Assembly (NCBI GenBank): GCA_046704385.1
Contig: JBJKSB010000034.1
Location: 1-12,176, forward strand
From: GH45 sp046704385
GTDB lineage: Bacteria; Bacteroidota; Bacteroidia; Bacteroidales; SZUA-534
Length of the DNA: 12,176 nt
Direction: 5' to 3'
Within the stretch, counting starts at the first letter, position 1. Each line of letters opens with the position of its first letter. A program made the translations under genes and the position numbers. The notes under the pieces were generated by a model. It did no database searches. It saw only the letters and a list, made by a program, of their open reading frames with translations, and was not told the DNA's origin. Shown here piece by piece: positions 6,219-12,176 of the stretch.

Positions 6219-6722
6219 ATGGAACTACTAAACTTCAACATATTTCGTAATGCGATGAAATTTTCAGAGGCAATTTTTCCGAATAAACAGATTGTGTTTG
6301 ATGCTGAAATAAAAGCGGGCGAAAACGTATTGCTTTATGGAGATGTTACCAGCAAACTGATAAAGGAGACTTTAAAAGCCATTGGAAAACAGGGAAAACT
6401 TTATGTAATCGGCCGCAACCAGGGAGTTTTAAAATTCCGGCAATTTACCAGGCCAAAATATGCTGAACGAATGATGGTTAATCCTTTTTTTGAAGATATT
6501 CCTGAGAATTGTCTGAACCTGATCCTGATAGTAAATGCCATAATTAATATCGACATTATACCCTCTTTGGCTATCCATGCCCAAAAAGCACTAAAAGAAG
6601 GTGGCCGGATTTCCATTATTGACGATCAAACCCCGTGGGACGACCTGATAAAACTTGGACAAAAATTCAATTGGCTGCAACTGGTTGAAGGCAAAAGAAT
6701 TCTCACTTTTAATAAAAAGTAA
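6219..6722 (+). CDS. Degenerate SAM-methyltransferase-fold protein in the efflux operon
   Basis: The protein has 167 aa. The order of elements matches a class I methyltransferase Rossmann fold: strand 1 NVLLYGD (36-42), strand 2 KLYVIGRN (60-67), strand 4 LNLILIVNAI (99-108), and the post-motif ALKEGGRISIID (124-135), which matches the usual 'LKPGGR' strand 5 segment. The glycine-rich SAM loop (GxGxG) is missing after strand 1, where VTSK stands, so cofactor binding is doubtful. The core is also shorter than usual. It may be a non-catalytic relative or bind another ligand. There are no membrane segments. It ends 19 bp before ATPase 1, pointing to co-translation with the pump. The ATG at 6219 lies four bases after the repeat array, and ATG 6255 (MKFSEAIF) is an alternative start. 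Upstream there is no ribosome-binding signal beyond the array itself. Confidence 0.7.
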   Translation: MELLNFNIFRNAMKFSEAIFPNKQIVFDAEIKAGENVLLYGDVTSKLIKETLKAIGKQGKLYVIGRNQGVLKFRQFTRPKYAERMMVNPFFEDIPENCLNLILIVNAIINIDIIPSLAIHAQKALKEGGRISIIDDQTPWDDLIKLGQKFNWLQLVEGKRILTFNKK

Positions 6723-6741
6723 TGTTATTAATAGATTGAAA

Positions 6742-7662
6742 ATGATACATGTAAATTCCATATCGAAAAGTTATAACGAAACCCTGGCACTGGACAATGT
6801 AAGCCTACAGGTAAACGAAAATGAGCTTTTCGGTCTGATTGGTCCCGATGGGGCAGGTAAAACCACTTTGTTCAGGATTTTGACCACCCTGCTCCTTGCC
6901 AATTCCGGAACCGCTACCATGAATGGTTTTGATGTGGTTACCCATTATAAATCAATCCGCAATATGATTGGATACATGCCAGGCCGGTTTAGTCTTTACC
7001 AGGATTTGAGTGTGGAAGAAAACCTGAATTTTTTTGCGTCAGTATTCGATACAACTATTGAAGAAAACTACGACCTGGTTGCCGATATCTACAAACAGAT
7101 TGAACCGTTTAAAAAACGACTGGCAGGCCGATTATCGGGCGGAATGAAGCAAAAACTGGCTCTTTCGTGTGCCTTAATCCATAAACCCAAAATTCTGATC
7201 CTGGATGAACCCACCACGGGAGTAGATGCCGTCTCGCGAATGGAATTCTGGCAAATGCTAAAACGTCTGCAATCAAAAGGAATCACCATACTGGTATCAA
7301 CTCCCTATATGGACGAGGCCGGTTTATGCGACCGGATTGCATTAATCCAGAAAGGTAAAATTTTATCCATCGATACTCCGGAAAATACCACTGCCAGCTT
7401 TCCTAAAAAACTACTGGCCATAAATGCCGATAACAAATACAGGCTTATCCAGGATTTGAGAAACTACGGCAACGCAGGCACGGTTTATCCCTTTGGTGAA
7501 TTTGTGCACTTTACGGCTCAAAATAACGTTCCTGATGCCGGAGACATTTCACAATACCTTGAGAGCAAAGGCAATAAAAACATTACTGTAAACGAAATCC
7601 AGGCTAACATTGAGGATTGCTTTATGGAGTTAATGAATAGTAATCATGCAAAAACAAGTTGA
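6742..7662 (+). CDS. ABC transporter ATPase 1 (counterpart of the N-terminal half of YbhF)
   Basis: This 306-aa nucleotide-binding subunit of an ABC-2 exporter acts on the inner face of the inner membrane. Motifs: Walker A GPDGAGKT (34-41), signature LSGGMKQ (131-137), Walker B ILILDEP (151-157) with Glu156. The Q-loop reads YMPGRFS, so Gly81 stands where Gln is expected. The H-loop reads STPYMDEA, with Pro in place of the switch His. YbhF's N-terminal half also has GPDGAGKTT and a non-His H-loop, which supports this match. The C-terminal 100 residues form an accessory tail ending NIEDCFMELM. The ATG at 6742 starts the conserved beta strand (MIHVNSISKSY); a longer frame from 6655 overlaps the upstream gene and adds no domain. 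Its end overlaps the ATPase 2 start by 17 bp, implying translational coupling. Confidence 0.92.
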   Translation: MIHVNSISKSYNETLALDNVSLQVNENELFGLIGPDGAGKTTLFRILTTLLLANSGTATMNGFDVVTHYKSIRNMIGYMPGRFSLYQDLSVEENLNFFASVFDTTIEENYDLVADIYKQIEPFKKRLAGRLSGGMKQKLALSCALIHKPKILILDEPTTGVDAVSRMEFWQMLKRLQSKGITILVSTPYMDEAGLCDRIALIQKGKILSIDTPENTTASFPKKLLAINADNKYRLIQDLRNYGNAGTVYPFGEFVHFTAQNNVPDAGDISQYLESKGNKNITVNEIQANIEDCFMELMNSNHAKTS

Positions 7663-8386
7663 AATAAGCGTAAAAAACATGGTGAAAAAGTTTGGCAGTT
7701 TTGTGGCCAACGATAACCTCAACTTTGAAGTTTATAAAGGTGAGATATTCGGTTTTTTAGGTGCCAACGGGGCCGGAAAAACAACTGCCATGCGTATTTT
7801 ATGCGGACTATCACATCCTACTTCTGGTGAAATGACCGTTGCCGGATTCGACGTTTACAGGGAAACGGAAAAAATTAAGAAAAACATTGGCTACATGAGC
7901 CAGAAATTTTCGTTGTACGAGGATCTCTCGGTGGAAGAAAACATTGAACTTTACGGAGGCTTTTATGGCATGAGTCGCAAACAAATAAAACAGCGTACCA
8001 CCGAATTACTGGAAAAATTAAAGATGGAACATGCCCGTAAAACCCTGATTGGAGATTTACCCCTGGGCTGGAAGCAAAAACTGGCGTTTTCGGTGGCTAT
8101 TTTTCATAAACCACGCATCGTTTTCCTGGATGAGCCTACCGGCGGAGTCGATCCGATTACCCGACGACAATTTTGGGACTTAATTTATGAAGCTTCGAAC
8201 AGTGGCATTACCGTATTTGTCACCACACACTACATGGACGAGGCTGAGTACTGCGACCGTGTCACCATTATGGTGGATGGCAGGATTGATGCGTTGGACA
8301 CACCCGGTAAACTAAAAGAAAAATATAAGGCAAAAGATATGAATGAAGTGTTTATTAAGGTAGCACGACCTGATTTCTTTCAGTAG
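7646..8386 (+). CDS. ABC transporter ATPase 2 (counterpart of the C-terminal half of YbhF)
   Basis: The protein has 246 aa. Walker A GANGAGKT (39-46), Q-loop YMSQKFS (Gln86), Walker B IVFLDEP (158-164) with Glu163, and H-loop TTHYMDEAEYCDR (His195) are intact. The signature is degenerate: DLPLGWKQKLA (137-147) instead of LSGGQ, as in the second half of YbhF (LPLGFKQ). With ATPase 1 it should form a heterodimer: its Walker motifs pair with the good ATPase 1 signature as the active site, while its poor signature faces the ATPase 1 site lacking Gln and His. The last residues, PDFFQ-stop, are encoded by TTTCAGTAG, which blends into the repeat array; the IVP gene ends almost identically (KFQ-stop). 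The C-terminus may thus have been reshaped by insertion of element 2 (inference). Confidence 0.92.
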   Translation: MQKQVEISVKNMVKKFGSFVANDNLNFEVYKGEIFGFLGANGAGKTTAMRILCGLSHPTSGEMTVAGFDVYRETEKIKKNIGYMSQKFSLYEDLSVEENIELYGGFYGMSRKQIKQRTTELLEKLKMEHARKTLIGDLPLGWKQKLAFSVAIFHKPRIVFLDEPTGGVDPITRRQFWDLIYEASNSGITVFVTTHYMDEAEYCDRVTIMVDGRIDALDTPGKLKEKYKAKDMNEVFIKVARPDFFQ

Positions 8387-8437
8387 TTCTCAGTCGGCAG
8401 CTTCTCAGTCGGCAGTACACAGTCAGCAGTGGGCAGA
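8387..8437 (+). repeat. Left repeat array of element 2
   Basis: It starts at the ATPase 2 stop codon: TTCT, CAGTCGGCAG (8391-8400), CTTCT, CAGTCGGCAG (8406-8415), then CAGTCAGCAG and TGGGCAG. The period is 15 here rather than 14. The last part matches element 1 at 5665 onward. Confidence 0.65.
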
Positions 8438-8512
8438 AGTAAGCTGAAAATATATTAACTAAGAATTGAAGACAGGAAACAAAAAAAGAATCTAATTTTT
8501 AAAATAATAGCT

Positions 8513-8686
8513 ATGGGATTTAGAGATTTACTTGCATATCAGAAGGCTTATAAACTGGCTCTAACAATTTTTGAAATCACCCAGAATTTTCCGATTGAGG
8601 AGAAATATAAGGAATTATTAGCTGAATCAGAGGAGGTTGGAAAATTATTAAACTATATGATGAATAATCCCGATAAATTTCAGTAG
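8513..8686 (+). pseudogene. Truncated IVP gene, 57 codons, in-frame internal deletion
   Basis: ATG to TAG gives 57 aa: residues 1-32 of the intact copy joined directly to residues 95-119. The 186-bp (62-codon) gap lies between two short imperfect direct repeats, GAGAAATAC and GAAAAGTAC, both encoding E/K-K-Y, so slippage or recombination between them is the likely cause. Helices 2 and 3 and the signature IRRSSRSVCTNIGEG are gone. Helix 1 is fused to helix 4, so a helical hairpin could still form. The first 32 codons carry seven differences from the intact copy, all synonymous. The next 107 bp, running past the stop into the array, are identical. It is probably a non-functional relic, although the open frame would allow expression. 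Confidence 0.75.
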
Positions 8687-8742
8687 GCAGATACCAGTCG
8701 GCAGTCAGCAGTCCAAGGTAGGCAACGATTACATATTAACGA

Positions 8743-8780
8743 CTGAAGACTGAGAACTGAAGACTGAGAACTGAGGACTC
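8743..8780 (-). repeat. Right inverted repeat array of element 2
   Basis: CTGAAGACTG (8743-8752), CTGAAGACTG (8757-8766) and the degenerate CTGAGGACTC (8771-8780) occur at exact 14-bp period with spacer AGAA. It matches the right array of element 1 and ends 22 bp before permease 1. Confidence 0.7.
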
Positions 8781-8802
8781 GTAGACTAAAAAAAAATGAA
8801 CT

Positions 8803-9909
8803 ATGAATAAATTTCTAAACTTCGTAAAAAAAGAATTCTTCCATATTTTCCGCGATTTCAGGACCCTGATCATCATATTTGGGATTCCCATTGCTGAGAT
8901 ATTGATATTTGGATTCGCTATTAATACCGATTTAAAGGATGCACAGATTGCCATCCTTGATAAATCAAAAGATAACACCACGCAGAAAATCACGCAAAGG
9001 CTGTTGTCATCAAAATATTTCAGGCTGGAAAAATTACTGGATTCTGAAAATCAGATTGAAGATGTTTTCCGTCAAGGCAAAGTGAAAGAAGTCATTGTGT
9101 TTGAACCCAATTTTGGCCGTAATTTCGAAAAGGAAGGGAAAGCCTCGGTTCAAATTTTACTGGATGCCTCGGAACCCAACACTGCTAATATTTTAAATGG
9201 CTACACCACCAATATAATTAATAGTTTCGTGATGGATGAAAACAAGCTTAACCCGGCCAACATTACCATCACACCCGATGTCCGCATGTATTATAACCCC
9301 GATTTAAAAAGTGTATTTATGTTTGTGCCGGGTACCATGGCTATCATTCTGCTGCTTATTTCAGCGCTAATGACATCCATCACCATTACCCGCGAAAAGG
9401 AACTGGGTACCATGGAAGTATTATTGGGATCGCCCCTGCGACCCTTTCAGATTGTACTGGGGAAAGTGACCCCGTACTTAATTCTTTCGCTTGGTAATGT
9501 AATAACCATTTTGGTACTGGCATATTTTGTCTTTGGCCTGCCCATTGCCGGAAGTTTGACCCTTTTAATTGCTGAATGTACCCTGTTTATTTTTCTGGCC
9601 TTGTCGTTGGGCATCCTGATTTCAACAGTCAGCAAAACCATGCAGCAGGCCATGCTTATTTCCATGGTAGGATTGATGATGCCCAGCATGTTGCTGTCGG
9701 GCTTTATATTCCCGGTTGAAAACATGCCAAAAATACTATACTACGTAAGCTTTGCCATGCCGCCGAGGTGGTTTATCGATATCCTGAAAAGCATAATGAT
9801 AAAAGGCAATGGCTTTGGCTACATCTGGAAAGAAACACTTATCCTGACTGGAATGACCTTTATTTTTATTGTAATGAGTGTGAGGAAGTTTAAGATACGG
9901 TTGGAGTAA
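8803..9909 (+). CDS. ABC-2 type permease 1 (YbhS/YhhJ-like)
   Basis: The protein has 368 aa, the usual length for this family. TM1 is at about 21-41 (TLIIIFGIPIAEILIFGFAI). A large periplasmic domain follows (about 42-170), then five more membrane segments at about 171-193, 223-243, 249-275, 282-302 and 342-361. ITREKELGTMEVL (195-207) after TM2 is the conserved cytoplasmic coupling segment that contacts the ATPases. The LSGFIFPVENMP motif (298-309) is also typical. It should pair with permease 2 to form the substrate path. The gene follows element 2, which separates it by 416 bp from ATPase 2 although the two halves must work together. AT-rich sequence without a clear ribosome-binding site precedes the ATG. 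The substrate is unknown. Confidence 0.92.
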   Translation: MNKFLNFVKKEFFHIFRDFRTLIIIFGIPIAEILIFGFAINTDLKDAQIAILDKSKDNTTQKITQRLLSSKYFRLEKLLDSENQIEDVFRQGKVKEVIVFEPNFGRNFEKEGKASVQILLDASEPNTANILNGYTTNIINSFVMDENKLNPANITITPDVRMYYNPDLKSVFMFVPGTMAIILLLISALMTSITITREKELGTMEVLLGSPLRPFQIVLGKVTPYLILSLGNVITILVLAYFVFGLPIAGSLTLLIAECTLFIFLALSLGILISTVSKTMQQAMLISMVGLMMPSMLLSGFIFPVENMPKILYYVSFAMPPRWFIDILKSIMIKGNGFGYIWKETLILTGMTFIFIVMSVRKFKIRLE

Positions 9910-9910
9910 A

Positions 9911-9978
9911 CAGTCCTCAGCCTTCAGTCTACAGTCAGCAGTCAAGAAACCAGCAACAAGAGACCAGCAACCAGAAAC
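9911..9978 (+). repeat. Solo repeat array between the two permease genes
   Basis: Starting one base after the permease 1 stop, the spacer holds CAGTCCTCAG (9911-9920), TTCAGTCTACAGTCAGCAGTC, and then a different unit, ACCAGCAAC at 9949 and 9963, again 14 bp apart. No IVP gene is present, so this may be a repeat-only remnant or a seed of the same element family. Confidence 0.6.
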
Positions 9979-9990
9979 AATAAAGAAAAA

Positions 9991-11109
9991 ATGAAAACAA
10001 TACTATTCCTACTTCAGAAAGAATTCAGACAGGTAAGACGAAACAAGGTTATATTGCCTATTATTTTCGTGATGCCTATATTACAACTACTGATACTGGT
10101 CCATGCAACCACTTTCGAGATAAAAAATGTAAAGCTTTGTGTGGTTGATTACGACCTGTCCAATACCTCGCAACGACTGGTAGGTAAGTTAGCCGGTAGT
10201 TCATTCTTTAAAATTGAATCGACTACGTTTTCGATGGATGAAGCCGAAGCCGAACTTGGGAAAAATCGCGCTGATATGATTTTGGTTATTCCACGGAATT
10301 TTTCAAAAGACTTAATCAAACAAAAACACGCTACGGTTCAATGCATTCCCAATGCCGTAAACAGCAACTTCGCCACACTGGCATACACATATGCTGCCAA
10401 TGTAATTCTCGATTTTAATAAAAACCTCGCCCTTGAACTTATCGGGAGCATCACTCCCAGCCCCATAAAAACCATTGACATTAAGCCCCGCTTTTGGTTT
10501 AACCCGGAGTTAAATTACAAATGGTATATGTTTCCGGGAATTATGGTGATACTGATATCCATGATCGGGATTTTTATTTCGGGCCTCAACCTGGTGCGCG
10601 AAAAAGAGATTGGTACCAGCGAACAACTCAATGTAACCCCGATGAAAAAATATCATTTCATTATTGGCAAACTGCTGCCCTTTTTATTTATCGGTTTGTT
10701 TGAACTGGTTTTAGCCACAACCATTGGCCGTATATTTTTCGGCGTCCCGCTTGTAGGAAGCATTTGGGTTTTGGTGGGATTCACTTTCCTGTATCTGTTG
10801 GTTGTTTTAGGAATCGGATTGTTCATTTCGACCATGGCCGATACCCAGCAACAAATGATGTTTATAGGATTCTTTGCGGTAATTGTTTTCATATTACTAA
10901 GCGGAATCTTCACTCCTGTGGAAAGTATGCCGGTTTGGGTACAAAAATTCAATATCATAAACCCCATAGCCTATTTTATGAAGGTAATCCGTATGGTTAT
11001 GCTAAAAGGCTCAGGATTTATGGATTTATTTCACGAATTTGTTTCACTCACCATTTATGCCGGAATTATTTTAAGCCTGGCAACATGGAGGTATAGGAAG
11101 ACGAATTAG
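9991..11109 (+). CDS. ABC-2 type permease 2 (YbhR-like)
   Basis: The protein has 372 aa. TM1 is at about 20-40 (VILPIIFVMPILQLLILVHA). A periplasmic domain spans about 41-175, followed by membrane segments near 178-200, 224-246, 254-280, 288-308 and 350-366. The coupling segment NLVREKEIGTSEQLNVTPM (200-218) and the motif LLSGIFTPVESMP (302-314) match permease 1 (REKELGTMEVL; LLSGFIFPVENMP), so the two are paralogues that should heterodimerise. It is the last gene of the operon, 81 bp after permease 1 across a solo repeat array. Its TAG stop is followed by another repeat array. With the adaptor and TolC-like protein it completes a tripartite pump for an unknown compound. Confidence 0.92.
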   Translation: MKTILFLLQKEFRQVRRNKVILPIIFVMPILQLLILVHATTFEIKNVKLCVVDYDLSNTSQRLVGKLAGSSFFKIESTTFSMDEAEAELGKNRADMILVIPRNFSKDLIKQKHATVQCIPNAVNSNFATLAYTYAANVILDFNKNLALELIGSITPSPIKTIDIKPRFWFNPELNYKWYMFPGIMVILISMIGIFISGLNLVREKEIGTSEQLNVTPMKKYHFIIGKLLPFLFIGLFELVLATTIGRIFFGVPLVGSIWVLVGFTFLYLLVVLGIGLFISTMADTQQQMMFIGFFAVIVFILLSGIFTPVESMPVWVQKFNIINPIAYFMKVIRMVMLKGSGFMDLFHEFVSLTIYAGIILSLATWRYRKTN

Positions 11110-11114
11110 TTATG

Positions 11115-11148
11115 AGTCTTCAGTCTCCAGTAAGCAGTCTCCAGTAAG
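11115..11148 (+). repeat. Solo repeat array after the last operon gene
   Basis: GAGTCTTCAGT is followed by CAGTCTCCAGTAAG twice (11121-11134 and 11135-11148), period 14. It begins five bases after the permease 2 stop. The unit differs by one base from CAGTCTTCAGTAAG at 5637, linking it to element 1. Confidence 0.65.
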
Positions 11149-11151
11149 CCG

Positions 11152-11196
11152 TTGCTTGGACTTATTTCGACTACGTTCGATTTTACAACTAAGCAA
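11152..11196 (+). terminator. Possible hairpin at the end of the efflux operon
   Basis: TTGCTT (11152-11157) can pair with AAGCAA (11191-11196), enclosing TTTCGACTACGTTCGA, which contains a smaller TCGA..TCGA fold. It lies 43 bp after the last operon gene. No U-tract follows, so termination is only a guess. Confidence 0.2.
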
Positions 11197-11274
11197 TAGG
11201 TAAACAGTAAACAGTTTTAGGTGGTAGTTTGTAAGCAATGCATTTATTGTGGGTTAACATTTGTATTTCAACAA

Positions 11275-11731
11275 TTATTCCTTAATAAGTTGCTGTATCA
11301 TTTGATTCTTTTTTGAATCCTTACTCACTGTATAAAAGAAACCTTCTTTTTTATCCGCATTTAATAGATCTAAAGAATCTTTCGAATAACTTTCACATGC
11401 ATTATATACCAATTCATAATCATCACCTTTAGTTTCTAAATTTATAAATTCTAAATTCATCGTCTTCATCAACGATAATTATTCCATTTTTATAAAAAAT
11501 AATTGAATCGTTTTTTTGTTCTTTTATTCCATTTATAAATATCCTATAAGGAAATAATCCTCCTTCACATTCCTCGTAATCCTTCAAATCCATTTTCAGT
11601 TTGCTAAATATAGCATTCCACCATTCTTTATTATTATTGACGTTAGATTCTGACAACTGTGAAAAGCTTGTAAAACTTGCTAGCATAGTTAACAACAGAA
11701 ATACTGTTTTTAGTGAATTTACTTTTTTCAT
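11275..11731 (-). pseudogene. Small predicted secreted protein, apparently split by a frameshift
   Basis: From ATG 11731 the minus strand encodes a signal peptide (MKKVNSLK, a hydrophobic core, and FTSFSQ, cut near residue 25) and a 100-aa product ending ..DEDDEFRIYKFRN at 11429. A second frame, open from 11472 to the stop at 11275, overlaps this end by 44 bases and continues with FINLETKGDDYELVYNACES and a charged, lysine-rich tail ending IQQLIKE. Skipping one base in the AT-rich stretch around 11435-11455 would join them into one protein of about 151 aa (..FRIYK-FINLETKGDD..). I therefore read this as one gene with a +1 frameshift or sequencing error. The alternative is a genuine 100-aa secreted protein (11429-11731) with an unused downstream frame. 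Family not recognised; it is convergent with the efflux operon. Confidence 0.5.
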
Positions 11732-11930
11732 TTGCTTACAATTTTTTTAGTTATGTTTTTAAGAGTTTTTGCTAATCAAAATCCATAAGTTGTCAGTCGT
11801 CTTTAAATCAATTCTGTCTCCGATAAGCGGCATGCAGTGAACCAGCATTAGCAGACTGGGGAGTGAGTACTGAAAAATATTTTGTGTGATTATAAATATG
11901 TTGTGTTTCATTTTGAGTGCACCTTGAGCA

Positions 11931-11974
11931 GATTCGGAGTGCGACTCCAGGTAGCGCCCCGAATCATTCCGAAT
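11931..11974. repeat. REP-like nested palindrome
   Basis: GGAGT-GCG-ACTCC (11936-11948) is a compact hairpin. Around it, GATTCGG (11931-11937) pairs with CCGAATC (11959-11965), and ATTCGGA (11932-11938) could alternatively pair with TCCGAAT (11968-11974). The GC-rich, mutually exclusive pairings in an AT-rich intergenic region look like a REP or BIME-type palindrome. Confidence 0.45.
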
Positions 11975-11983
11975 TTGTTTGAG

Positions 11984-12176
11984 TTATTGAGGTTCGCGGT
12001 TATTATTGAGGGTTTCGCTATAAGTGAGTGAATTGAGGGCTTCGCTGCGACCTAAAATCCGCAGGTCTAATTTTCTTAAAATTTTATTGTAAAATTGGGC
12101 TTGTGGATTTCGATTTAATTGATAATCTGGACTTCTTCCAATAGCACGGAAAACAAATATCACCCATTCAGTCTTT
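11984..12176 (-). CDS. Open frame cut by the right window edge, possibly repeat-derived
   Basis: On the minus strand a frame is open from the window end to a TAA at 11984-11986 (63 codons). The peptide reads ..TEWVIFVFRAIGRSPDYQ.. and ends SETLNNNREPQ. Its last part is produced by three ATTGAGG..TTCGC repeats in the DNA, and the composition is Asn/Arg-rich. I recognise no family. It may be the C-terminus of a real gene outside the window or a chance frame through repeated intergenic sequence. Confidence 0.25.
   Translation of the reverse strand, partial: KTEWVIFVFRAIGRSPDYQLNRNPQAQFYNKILRKLDLRILGRSEALNSLTYSETLNNNREPQ
11986..12046. repeat. Three degenerate ATTGAGG(G)..TTCGC direct repeats
   Basis: ATTGAGGTTCGC (11986-11997), ATTGAGGGTTTCGCT (12005-12019) and ATTGAGGGCTTCGCT (12032-12046) are unevenly spaced direct repeats beside the REP-like palindrome. 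The stretch 11732-11983 before them shows no supported gene on either strand. Confidence 0.5.

Larger units (their letters stand above)
8387..8780 (+). mobile_element. Element 2: second, internally deleted copy of the IVP element
   Basis: The element lies between ATPase 2 and permease 1. Left array: CAGTCGGCAG (8391, 8406), CAGTCAGCAG, CAGTGGGCAG. It shares the leader GGGCAGAAGTAA with element 1. The truncated IVP frame (8513-8686) follows, then the same post-stop array. The right inverted array is CTGAAGACTG at 8743 and 8757 and CTGAGGACTC at 8771, period 14. Its length equals element 1 minus about 186 bp, the size of the coding deletion. The left units (CAGTCGGCAG) pair less well with the right array than in element 1 (8 of 10 positions). 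Confidence 0.6.

Noticed and set aside
6655..6741. Longer start for ATPase 1
   Set aside because: It overlaps the end of the methyltransferase-like gene in another frame and adds no conserved sequence before the first beta strand.
8736..8993. 85-aa minus-strand ORF across element 2's right array and permease 1
   Set aside because: Its beginning is antisense to permease 1 and its end is antisense to the repeat array (giving a VLSLQFSVFS-type peptide); no independent support.
10653..10967. 104-aa minus-strand ORF inside permease 2
   Set aside because: It is fully contained in a strongly supported membrane protein gene and has a composition expected from the antisense of transmembrane codons.
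1..12176. tRNA, rRNA or riboswitch
   Set aside because: I found no cloverleaf-like sequence, rRNA segment or recognisable riboswitch core in the intergenic regions.

Overview
The window looks like a chromosomal segment of a Bacteroidota bacterium, perhaps a Bacteroidales or Marinilabiliales relative (inference; no rRNA or marker gene is present). The grounds are AT-rich DNA, starts with little or no Shine-Dalgarno signal, Bacteroidota-style signal peptides ending in ..FSQ, a lipoprotein periplasmic adaptor, a 'four helix bundle' (23S rRNA intervening-sequence protein, IVP) gene, and CAGTC/CCAGCAAC-type intergenic repeats.

Layout. (1) 1-1936: the 5' end of an unknown minus-strand gene runs off the left edge. 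A complete 482-aa tyrosine recombinase follows on the minus strand, with a hairpin behind it and three tandem 10-bp CGTATA repeats in front of it. (2) 1937-2350: a small zinc-ribbon protein, divergent from the recombinase. (3) 2681-11109: a plus-strand multidrug-efflux type operon: TetR regulator, TolC-like outer-membrane channel, HlyD-type lipoprotein adaptor, degenerate methyltransferase-fold protein, two ABC ATPases (a split counterpart of E. coli YbhF), and two ABC-2 permeases (YbhS/YbhR-like). Two palindromic TTAACCA-TT-TGGTTAA operators lie before tetR. (4) 11275-11731: a small predicted secreted protein on the minus strand, apparently split by a frameshift. (5) 11732-12176: a REP-like palindrome, three ATTGAGG..TTCGC repeats and a partial open frame at the right edge.

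How the genes work together. The two ATPases and two permeases would form an asymmetric ABC exporter in the inner membrane. The adaptor and the TolC-like channel would carry substrate across the periplasm and outer membrane. The TetR protein is expected to repress the operon through the upstream palindromes. The ATPase pair is complementary in its defects: the first lacks the Q-loop Gln and H-loop His, the second lacks a proper LSGGQ signature. One canonical and one degenerate ATP site are therefore predicted.

The most unusual feature is that the operon has been invaded by a repeated element. Element 1 (about 5637-6214, between hlyD and the methyltransferase-like gene) carries an intact 119-aa IVP gene. 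It lies between 14-bp-period arrays that are inverted relative to each other: CAGTCTTCAG on the left, CTGAAGACTG on the right. Element 2 (about 8387-8780, between ATPase 2 and permease 1) is a second copy with an exact 186-bp in-frame deletion, leaving a 57-aa protein. The copies share non-coding as well as coding sequence, so the whole unit was duplicated. Solo arrays of the same repeat type follow permease 1 and permease 2. Each array starts within a few bases of a stop codon. This resembles the 23S rRNA intervening sequences, but placed in mRNA spacers, and is the best candidate here for a little-described mobile or RNA-processing system.
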